Shown: positions 19,200 to 26,057 of the stretch, piece by piece
Numbering within the stretch: position 1 is the first letter of the stretch
Layout: every line of letters begins with the position of its first letter
Origin: a candidate division BRC1 bacterium HGW-BRC1-1
GTDB lineage: Bacteria; Sumerlaeota; Sumerlaeia; Sumerlaeales; Sumerlaeaceae
Length of the DNA: 64,000 nucleotides
NCBI GenBank assembly: GCA_002842095.1
Contig: PHCB01000008.1
Location: 145,231-209,230, forward strand
Direction: 5' to 3'
The notes under the pieces: model-generated
Databases searched by the model: none
Told to the model about the DNA's origin: nothing
Seen by the model: the letters and a program-made list of their open reading frames with translations, nothing else
Made by a program: the position numbers and the translations under genes

Positions 19200-20618
19200 T
19201 TATTCCAGACCGTATTGGCGGATTTTCCGCTGCAACGTGCTACGCGAGATACCCAGTTGGGCAGCGCATTGGGTTTTGTTAAAATCGAGAATTTGCAGGG
19301 CCTTGCGGAGATAATTCCGCTCGCTTTCCTCCAGGGGAATCAGCTCGTCGTGGTCTCCTCCAAAATCTCGCAGTGCGACTCGACGATTTCCACCGCCACC
19401 GTTTTGTAAGGCGGGGTTTAATTCCAAGTCATTGCCGGTCTGGAAGCAAAAACTCTGCAGGCATTCTTCGTCGATCATCGCAGCGCCGGGCGAGGTCAGC
19501 ATGACCAGGCGCTCAACAACGTTTTTCAATTCGCGAACGTTGCCCGGCCAGGAATAATCACGGAAAAAATTGAGAATTCCGTCGGTGAACCCGTAAACTT
19601 TCTTGTTCAGTTCCAGGCTCTTCTCGCGCAGAAAAATGTAGGCCAGATGCTCAATGTCATCGGGATGTTTGCGCAATGGGGGCATGGCGATATTGTTGTC
19701 GGCGAAGTGGTTTTTGATGGCCATGGTCAGTCCGTTACCATCTTCAGAATTTCGTGTTCCGGTATTAATCGCTGCAAGCACCCGCACGTTTATGGGTCTG
19801 GCACACTGGGCGCCCAAACGAATAACCACTCCGTCGGTCATGGCGGCGGCCAGTTTGTCTTGTAGATGTTCGGGCATCTCGTTAAGCTCATCGAGGAAAA
19901 GCGTGCCACCGTCGGCCAACTCAAGGTAGCCTTTGCGCGTTTCGGGATGCGCTGCCTGGGCACCGTGTTCGTGCCCGAACAACTCTCCATCCATGACGGG
20001 CTTGGGGATCGCAGCGCAGTTTACGGTAACGAATGGCATCTTGCTGCGTTCGCTCAATTCATGAACCGCCCGGGCGGCCATCTCTTTACCGGTCCCGCTT
20101 TCGCCTTCGATGAGCACGGGGGTGTCGGGCAACTTCGCCATGCGATCAATAGCCAGATTAACCGAGCAAACCTGCCGCGAGAAACCCGCCAGGCGGCGTT
20201 GCGAGGTGACGCTGCGAACTGGATTGCGCTCGTCTACGGATTGCGTAATGGCGCGCAGGCGATCTGCTCCTGCCTGCGAAACCACATGGCGGAGCGCCTC
20301 GGTATTGAAGGGTTTGGTGAGGTAGTCAAAGGCCCCGTTGCGAATGGCAGACTCGACTGTTTCGAGAGAGGAGTCACCGGTAATCATGATGACTCGCAGA
20401 TGGGCATCGCGGGCCAGCAGATCAGGCACCGCTTCGTCACCGCGTCCATCAGGAAGGTGAACATCCAGCAGCACAATCTCGACATTGACGGCTTCAAGAA
20501 TGGAGCGAAATTCTTCCAGGGAACCGGCTGAACGAACCTCGTGTCCACCCATGGTGAGAACTTTCGTGATCAGGTTTCGAACCGCAATTTCATCGTCAAC
20601 TATAACGATTGAGGCCAT
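19200..20618 (-). CDS. NtrC-family response regulator with degenerate sigma-54 interaction loop
   Basis: 472 residues: receiver domain (1-120; phospho-acceptor Asp in VLLDVHLPDG), AAA+ domain (about 150-380) and a Fis-type helix-turn-helix at the C-terminus (CAAQLGISRSTLQRKIRQYG). Walker A (GESGTGKE) and Walker B (GTLFLDELNEMP) are intact. However, the sigma-54-contacting GAFTGA loop is replaced by GAQAAH (context FGHEHGAQAAHPETRKGYLE), and the region that normally reads FREDLYYRLNV with its arginine finger is MAIKNHFADNNIAM. It therefore probably cannot activate sigma-54 RNA polymerase, and may act as a sigma-70 regulator or repressor, as known for Rhodobacter NtrC and TyrR. It precedes glgC; no kinase gene is adjacent. 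Confidence 0.9.
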   Translation of the reverse strand: MASIVIVDDEIAVRNLITKVLTMGGHEVRSAGSLEEFRSILEAVNVEIVLLDVHLPDGRGDEAVPDLLARDAHLRVIMITGDSSLETVESAIRNGAFDYLTKPFNTEALRHVVSQAGADRLRAITQSVDERNPVRSVTSQRRLAGFSRQVCSVNLAIDRMAKLPDTPVLIEGESGTGKEMAARAVHELSERSKMPFVTVNCAAIPKPVMDGELFGHEHGAQAAHPETRKGYLELADGGTLFLDELNEMPEHLQDKLAAAMTDGVVIRLGAQCARPINVRVLAAINTGTRNSEDGNGLTMAIKNHFADNNIAMPPLRKHPDDIEHLAYIFLREKSLELNKKVYGFTDGILNFFRDYSWPGNVRELKNVVERLVMLTSPGAAMIDEECLQSFCFQTGNDLELNPALQNGGGGNRRVALRDFGGDHDELIPLEESERNYLRKALQILDFNKTQCAAQLGISRSTLQRKIRQYGLE

Positions 20619-20703
20619 GTAAGGTGCCTGCCCTGTTCACATATTTGCCCGACTAACGATTATCTGAAAAGTCCGGTGAAGGTTTAAGGGGATAAAAAGA
20701 GCA

Positions 20704-20722
20704 CGAACCATTTTTAGGTTCG
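20704..20722 (-). terminator. Possible weak intrinsic terminator after the thioesterase gene
   Basis: CGAACC (20704-20709) and GGTTCG (20717-20722) form a 6-bp stem with a 7-base loop. Read on the minus strand it is followed after three bases by TCTTTTTATCC. It lies about 175 bases beyond the stop of the minus-strand thioesterase gene. The short stem and the distance make this tentative. Confidence 0.3.
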
Positions 20723-20897
20723 GATCAACCCGAGTCAGGGAGTGATTGCGCCTTTTTGATCCACTCGGGAAGAGTAGAGCGGCGGCGAAAATGGGACGGC
20801 AAGAAATATTATGTTAGTAGGCCTAAATTCCCATCGTCCCAGTGAACCCTGACATCGGTAAAGAATCAATAAAAATTGTGGGTCATGACTCTCTATT

Positions 20898-21299
20898 TTA
20901 CTGGGGGGGAACTTCCTGATCCAAACGAAAAGCCGTTCCCTGGAAAAGCGCGATTTCATCGCCGGCCTCGTTGGTCACGTGAACCAGATAGGTTCCGGTT
21001 GTTTTACCGCAGCGCACTTCTTCCGCACGGGCCGTGAGCACGCCACTCTTGACGGCTTTCATGTAAGAAATACTGACGTGAATGCCGGTGGCCAATCGGC
21101 CCCGGGAGTTTGAAGCAGCGGCAAAGGCATAATCGGCCAGGGTAAAGATCGCGCCTCCCTGAACAACGCCGGCAGCGTTATGATGGTCGGGGGTGGTTCG
21201 CAATATGGCTGTCGCGTGGCCATCCGCGACATCGAGAAGCTCAATGCCTATGCCCGTGGCGAACTTGTCGGTGCGAAAGAAATCGTGGAGCTTATTCAT
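20898..21299 (-). CDS. PaaI-family hotdog-fold thioesterase
   Basis: 133 residues, the usual length of a single hotdog domain. The family block HHNAAGVVQGGAIFTLADYAFA includes the conserved HNxxGxxHGG-like region (here a Gln replaces the second His), with the acidic residue on the central helix as the expected catalytic Asp. The middle segment GIHVSISYMKAVKSGVLTA is the usual beta-strand pattern. Such enzymes hydrolyse acyl- or aryl-CoA thioesters; the true substrate is unknown. It forms a same-strand series with the two alpha/beta hydrolase genes upstream, 56 bases away from the CE7 gene. Confidence 0.88.
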   Translation of the reverse strand: MNKLHDFFRTDKFATGIGIELLDVADGHATAILRTTPDHHNAAGVVQGGAIFTLADYAFAAASNSRGRLATGIHVSISYMKAVKSGVLTARAEEVRCGKTTGTYLVHVTNEAGDEIALFQGTAFRLDQEVPPQ

Positions 21300-21355
21300 G
21301 AATTCGAAGTGGGTGATGGCATTTTCTGAAAGTCAACGGATGGTATAAACAGAAT

Positions 21356-22681
21356 TCATGGTTTCAGGAAACGACGTTGCCATCTCCTGGCATCATTTTT
21401 CATTTTTGGGCTATTGCTATGCGCCGCTTCGGGGGAGATATTATATTCTTTGATGACCCCCTTGGGCAGTCGATTGTATAAAACGATACCCGTAGGCCAT
21501 GGGCAGATCATGTCGATTCCGCCCATGTTAATCTGCACCGGGCACTTTATCAACGTGGCAAGATTGGCGGCATCGGTCATCACGAGGGATCGATGCAGCA
21601 GCGGCTCGCTGGTAGTGCCATCCGCTTTTTCAAGCAGGCTGTTAACTGTCCTCTGCGTTCCAGTGTAAGCGAGATATTGACGGTCAGCAAAAGCACACCA
21701 GCTTGTGATATTGCTCACCACACAAGATATCCGTGGCTCAAGAGCGGCTGTTGATATGGCAAATAACCCGCCCTGGCTGCCACCTTCACTGCCCACGCGT
21801 TTTGGGTCGACTTCGGGACGGTCGAATAGAAATTGCGCGCCTCGCAAGCAGTCGAGCATGGCTTGACGATAATAATACCTCTCCGGTTCATCGATTCTGT
21901 ATGCAAGATGGGTCACCGGAGCTTTCCAATATTCGCTTGAGGCTCCGTGGCTTCGAGGATTAACCGAAAGGGTTATGTAGCCGTCCCACGTGCGGTCGAT
22001 TGGGACCATGGCGCCACCATAACCAGGCACCAAAACAACCGCGGGATATTTAGCTTTCACCGTTCCTTCTGAGTCATATGCCTTGCGCGGCACAAAGAGC
22101 CACGCCACTACCGTGGTCTCTTCGACGGTCGGGAGGTCCACCCGATAGAGCAGTCCGCTCGTTGTATCTTTGTCGGGCTGACGGGTGATATCCGGCTCCT
22201 GTGTAACTGCTGCCAGTTCTTTTTTGGCTCGATCCCAATAGTCTTCGAAATCGGGGGGAGCTTCATAACCGGGCTGACCCTTGTAATCGATGAGCGCCAA
22301 ACCGGAAGGCCTCACGAGTCCGCTCCAAGAAAAAAGAGCGGCGGTGCTTCCGTTATCCCGGTAAAATTTAACGTGCACATAGGAGTCGCGCTTCGGTCGG
22401 GGGAGCGAATAAGCGACAGAATCGACCAGACCAAAGTTCCTCGATTCTAACGCAACGGTGGTCCCCTCTGGAAATTCTTTGATGGCTGTCATGCGAATTT
22501 TTTCGCGAGTTCCAGTAGTTTTGCCGGTGATGCGGGGGGTGGCAAGATTTTTGGAGATTTCACCAGACCATTTCCACTGGGCTCCGGCAGGAGCAGCCAG
22601 GGCGAAAGTGGAGATAAGTGAGAAGGCAAGTATCGCAATTGCCCGAAGTGAGAACTGTTTGAAGCTTTGAGAACGTCTCAT
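21356..22681 (-). CDS. Exported acetylxylan esterase/cephalosporin-C deacetylase-like enzyme (CE7/AXE1)
   Basis: 441 residues; the start ATG has GGAG 8 bases upstream. A signal peptide spans residues 1-34 (ending PAGA). A beta-rich N-terminal module of about 90 residues precedes the hydrolase. The AXE1 fold is clear: LVPGYGGAMVP, LSVNPRSHGASS (the RGHG-like CE7 motif), and nucleophile Ser302 in GGSQGG, with Asp390 in GGIDMICPW and His421 in EAAHSN as the rest of the triad. Family members remove acetyl groups from xylo-oligosaccharides and other small acetylated substrates; export to the periplasm fits a role in polysaccharide use. A second alpha/beta hydrolase gene lies 67 bases upstream. Confidence 0.9.
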   Translation of the reverse strand: MRRSQSFKQFSLRAIAILAFSLISTFALAAPAGAQWKWSGEISKNLATPRITGKTTGTREKIRMTAIKEFPEGTTVALESRNFGLVDSVAYSLPRPKRDSYVHVKFYRDNGSTAALFSWSGLVRPSGLALIDYKGQPGYEAPPDFEDYWDRAKKELAAVTQEPDITRQPDKDTTSGLLYRVDLPTVEETTVVAWLFVPRKAYDSEGTVKAKYPAVVLVPGYGGAMVPIDRTWDGYITLSVNPRSHGASSEYWKAPVTHLAYRIDEPERYYYRQAMLDCLRGAQFLFDRPEVDPKRVGSEGGSQGGLFAISTAALEPRISCVVSNITSWCAFADRQYLAYTGTQRTVNSLLEKADGTTSEPLLHRSLVMTDAANLATLIKCPVQINMGGIDMICPWPTGIVLYNRLPKGVIKEYNISPEAAHSNSPKMKNDARRWQRRFLKP

Positions 22682-22748
22682 GGTGAAAACTCCCGGTATG
22701 ATATATGATGATTCTTCGGTCCTCGGACAATCATGCGCAAGATGGATT

Positions 22749-23669
22749 TCAGGTCGTGTTGCCCATGGAGATCATTTTCTCCATCCAGTCGTAGGTTTCT
22801 TCCCGTACTTTATCAGGAAAGTCGTGTCCTTCCTGATGGATCAGGAGTCTGAGGGATTCTTCTGGTGTCGTGCCCGACGAGATCCGCCCTGCTTCGATGA
22901 CGCGATGACTATGCTCCCCATCGGCGTCGCCCCCACCAATAACCATAAGGGCTCTGGGGGCGGTCAAGGCAATGAGTTCATCGTGGTCGCGGTCCGAAAG
23001 GCTATCTTGGCGAGCGCCCCAGTACCAGGGGGCGTCCCAGTTCGACAGCGTCAGTCCGACGCCTCCCTCGCTGGCTACAGCGGCGCGAACCCTTGGGTCC
23101 AGGGCGGATAGATACAATGCTTCTTTGGCACCGAGCGAGTGTCCGATACAGGCGATTTTGGTGGGATCGACATCGGCTCGAGATTCGAGGAAGTCCACTG
23201 CTCGCATGCCATCCCAAAGCATTTTGCCCATGCCGGTAAGGCGAGGGTGGCGTCGGGACAATTCAGCCACGGCATCATTCCAGCTCAGACCCTGATAGCC
23301 GTAAATGAAGTTGCGCGGGCAGATGACAAACCAGCCGCGGCGAACGAGTTCCAACCCGATGTGGCGGGATGGTTTGTCTGCCAGACCCACCGGTTGTTTT
23401 ATATGGTTGTCAGTTGTGGCGTGGAAAACCACAGCAGCGGGGAGTCCTGTGGCAGGTGGAGGTCCCGACGGTTCGAGAAGATAGGCGTCGGTGCGGCTTT
23501 CATCTTCAGTGATATAGGAAAGATGTGTGCGATGATGGTCGGCCAGAATCTCGTGACTGAGAACGCGGGTCTCAAAACTTTTTGGACAACGAAGATCGAG
23601 CCCCAGTAAAGTCAGCCAATCGGAGCGGTGAGGGTCGCAAACATTGAAAGTGGAAGAAGGTTTCGTCAT
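22749..23669 (-). CDS. Alpha/beta hydrolase, dienelactone hydrolase/AXE1-like
   Basis: 306 residues without signal peptide, so probably cytoplasmic. The nucleophile motif GHSLGA (IACIGHSLGAKEALYL) sits after the DVDPTKI segment common to peptide- and ester-hydrolysing family members; LMVIGGGDADGEHS should carry the Asp and HQEGHDFP the His of the triad. The N-terminal segment DAYLLEPSGP...PAAVVFHATTDNH is the usual entry strand and oxyanion region. The pairing with the exported CE7 esterase suggests two compartments of one de-esterification route, which is inference. The start ATG has no strong ribosome-binding site. Confidence 0.85.
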   Translation of the reverse strand: MTKPSSTFNVCDPHRSDWLTLLGLDLRCPKSFETRVLSHEILADHHRTHLSYITEDESRTDAYLLEPSGPPPATGLPAAVVFHATTDNHIKQPVGLADKPSRHIGLELVRRGWFVICPRNFIYGYQGLSWNDAVAELSRRHPRLTGMGKMLWDGMRAVDFLESRADVDPTKIACIGHSLGAKEALYLSALDPRVRAAVASEGGVGLTLSNWDAPWYWGARQDSLSDRDHDELIALTAPRALMVIGGGDADGEHSHRVIEAGRISSGTTPEESLRLLIHQEGHDFPDKVREETYDWMEKMISMGNTT

Positions 23670-23750
23670 GGGCGGATGATCAGCTATACCATAAATAAAA
23701 ATGAGGATGTGCCGTGAGACGCATCCGTTTAATCGGTGGCCCGTTTTTTC

Positions 23751-24395
23751 TCAGGGACCAAACCGAATGATATTTCCCCAAGAGAGAGTACCGTTGGTTG
23801 AATCGTAGGCCCATTTGTTGGGATTGTCTACTTCCGCAACGGCGGTAAACCCTGCGGGGGCGCCGGAAACATTGGAATGGGACCAATGCAAATCCGGACC
23901 TTGGCTCATAAGGATCCATTTTGCACTGTTAGTGTCGTAGCCCGGCCCCAGTGGTGTGTTCCACCAACCCGGGGTGCTCCAAGTTTGGACTTCCACATAA
24001 GCCTGGGTCCAGTACCAGTATTCGAAGGTGGTATTAAATCCCGCTCCGTGGTAAGGGTCGTCGGCCATCTTCTTGCCGCCAAAGGGGTCTTTGGGGAGAC
24101 TTGTTAAATATGATAATGGCGTGGTCATTCCGGAGAGGAAAACGCTGCCGATGTAGCCTCCTGTTGGAAGAGCGAAACCAGGATTCGGAGCGCGTGAGGG
24201 CCACGGGTATTTCGAATGATCGACCGCATAAGACTCGATCGCAACCGCCACTGATCGCATGTCTGCACGGGTGCGTGACACTTTCGACCGCGTCTGAGCT
24301 TCAAGGAAGTTAGGAACCGCGATGGCAGCAAGAATCGCGATGATCGCGACAACGATGAGCAACTCGATAAGTGTGAAGGCAAAATGTTTCTTCAT
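23751..24395 (-). CDS. Type II secretion-like pseudopilin (prepilin N-terminal cleavage/methylation domain)
   Basis: 214 residues. The N-terminus KKHFAFTLIELLIVVA is a class III prepilin signal: cleavage before Phe, Glu at +5 and a hydrophobic helix to about residue 30, followed by VPNFLEAQTRSKVSRTRADMRSVAVAIESYAVDHSKYP as in GspG-type major pseudopilins. The C-terminal globular part (aromatic and Gly rich, ending WGNIIRFGP) is typical of the expanded pseudopilin sets of Planctomycetes and Sumerlaeota-like bacteria, which are often scattered as single genes. The start ATG has AAGGAG 9 bases upstream. No secretion ATPase or prepilin peptidase is nearby. Confidence 0.92.
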   Translation of the reverse strand: MKKHFAFTLIELLIVVAIIAILAAIAVPNFLEAQTRSKVSRTRADMRSVAVAIESYAVDHSKYPWPSRAPNPGFALPTGGYIGSVFLSGMTTPLSYLTSLPKDPFGGKKMADDPYHGAGFNTTFEYWYWTQAYVEVQTWSTPGWWNTPLGPGYDTNSAKWILMSQGPDLHWSHSNVSGAPAGFTAVAEVDNPNKWAYDSTNGTLSWGNIIRFGP

Positions 24396-24603
24396 GCCGC
24401 TTAACTCCTTATAAATTATGGAAATAAATTATATCAGAGATCAGGCTGAAAAATGGGAGTATTTTCGAGATGGTGCAAGGAATTTCGAATCAAGTAGAAA
24501 TCGTGCCGATGATCTAAAACGGAGGAGAAGTATCGGTTCTGTCCGATCGACCGGAAGGGACCTAACGCTTGAACTGAGTCAGCATTTTTTCAGGCGGTTG
24601 AAG

Positions 24604-25755
24604 CTAAGAGGAGGTTGCTGCCGTAGGCACAGCAATACTTACCATCGAGCCGGTCGGACTGGTGGGGCCGAGGGCGAGGCGCGTTATGGCGGCTCCGAGC
24701 CTTCGCTTGAAATTTTCGCGGTCGAAGATTTCGGCATGTTCGCGAAGGGTCTCGCAGGGAAATTCGTCGGGATTAAAGCATTCTATGGCTTCGATTAAAC
24801 TCTCTGGAGTTTGCTTGGAGAAGAATATCCCCGTCTCCTGATCAACCACGGTTTCCAGCGCTCCGCCTCCCTCAAAGGCGATGACAGGGCATCCAGCGGC
24901 GGCGGCTTCCAGAGGCACAATACCGAAGTCCTCATCGGAGGGGAAGATAACCGCGCGGGCCGTGGAGTACAAGCCAATCAGCTCTGCGTCGCTGACCCAT
25001 CCAAGAAACTCCACGTTGGGCGGGGCACCGGCCTTTAGCTTGTCGGCCAGAGACCCGCTGCCGGCGATTTTCAGGGGGAGCCCCAGTTTGCGGAAAGCCT
25101 CAACGGCGACGTCCACGCGTTTATAGGGTTCCAGTGCCGATACCACGAGAAAGAATTCTCGGGGATCGCGTTCGGCGGAAGCGAAGGGCTGATAATCCAC
25201 CGGAGCCGGGATGACCTGGGCCTCGCGCAGATAATGTTCGCGGATGCGCCCCCGGACAAAGTGGGAACTGGTGAGGAAATGTGTGACCCGGTTTGCGCTG
25301 CTCACGTCCCATTCTTGCAACGCTTTGCGAAGATGAGGCAGGAGACGCGCGACGAGGCCGCGTTTTTCTCCGAAGTAATCGTCGTATTTTTCCCAGATGT
25401 AGCGCATGGGTGTGAAACAATAACAGATGTGGGGGGTGTCAGCCGGGGTGGCGATGATCCCTTTGGCAACGCAGTGACTTGTTGAGATAATCAGGTCATA
25501 CCCTTTTATGGGCAGGGACTCTGCCATCTTGGGGAGAAAGGGGAGCATGTAGCGATAGCGCTTACGAAGCGCAGTAAAGTGGCGGGGGAGGGGGTGCTCA
25601 ATAACGCGCATGGCGCGGATAAGAGGGGAAACTTTCTCTGACTCATAAAAGAGCGTGTGTACGTCTGCGTCGGGATAAAGCTCGCACAGAACCTCGAATA
25701 CCTTCTCGCCCCCTCGCATGCCATTGAGCCAATCGTGAACGAGTGCTACGCGCAC
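24604..25755 (-). CDS. Glycosyltransferase family 4
   Basis: 383 residues from a GTG start at 25755 with AAAGGA 7 bases ahead. The N-terminal domain shows VALVHDWLNGMRGGEKVFEVL (acceptor domain, mannosyltransferase WbaZ-like) and HICYCFTPMRYIWEKYDDYF. The C-terminal nucleotide-sugar domain shows FFLVVSALEPYKRVDVAVEAF and the E-x7-E motif in PSDEDFGIVPLEAAAAGCPVIA. Probably adds mannose or a related hexose to a surface polysaccharide or exopolysaccharide. It is separated from the other glycosyltransferase genes and is not in an obvious operon. Confidence 0.92.
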   Translation of the reverse strand: MRVALVHDWLNGMRGGEKVFEVLCELYPDADVHTLFYESEKVSPLIRAMRVIEHPLPRHFTALRKRYRYMLPFLPKMAESLPIKGYDLIISTSHCVAKGIIATPADTPHICYCFTPMRYIWEKYDDYFGEKRGLVARLLPHLRKALQEWDVSSANRVTHFLTSSHFVRGRIREHYLREAQVIPAPVDYQPFASAERDPREFFLVVSALEPYKRVDVAVEAFRKLGLPLKIAGSGSLADKLKAGAPPNVEFLGWVSDAELIGLYSTARAVIFPSDEDFGIVPLEAAAAGCPVIAFEGGGALETVVDQETGIFFSKQTPESLIEAIECFNPDEFPCETLREHAEIFDRENFKRRLGAAITRLALGPTSPTGSMVSIAVPTAATSS

Positions 25756-26057
25756 GGTGAATTCCTTTGGGAATGTGTTATCCCGGTGAGGGGGAAACCG
25801 AAGTCAACGTTCATGGCTTGCGTGTAAGGTGAGCCTGTAAAGTTCAAGATGTTTGTTACCAGCAAATCGCTTCCGGGCAAAGAAAAGACCTCCGGCCGGT
25901 GCCGGAGGCCTTATCTTGAGGTTAGGAGGTTATGGAAACTGTCCGAAGACAGCGGCTGAGTTATCGATTTTAGGGGACCTTGCGGTCATTGTGGTTCTTG
26001 TTACGTATGAGTATGACTGTGGGGTTCCCGAAAAGGTTCCCGTTTTTTTTTATTTTT
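25756..26057. other. 302-base gap between the GT4 and VIT-VWA genes, no gene seen
   Basis: This gap holds the hairpin at 25889-25908, a small CTGTC/GACAG hairpin at 25939-25952, and two direct copies of GGTTCCCG (26023-26030 and 26035-26042) followed by a T-rich tract up to the stop codon of the VIT-VWA gene. Short frames here have no ribosome-binding site or similarity I recognise. The promoter of the GT4 gene should lie in the lower-coordinate half. Confidence 0.5.
25889..25908 (-). terminator. Intrinsic terminator downstream of the VIT-VWA gene
   Basis: CCTCCGGC (25889-25896) pairs with GCCGGAGG (25901-25908) across a four-base loop. On the minus strand the stem is followed by TCTTTTCTTTG, a T-rich tail. 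It lies about 150 bases beyond the stop of the minus-strand VIT-VWA gene and ahead of the GT4 gene on the same strand. Confidence 0.6.
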
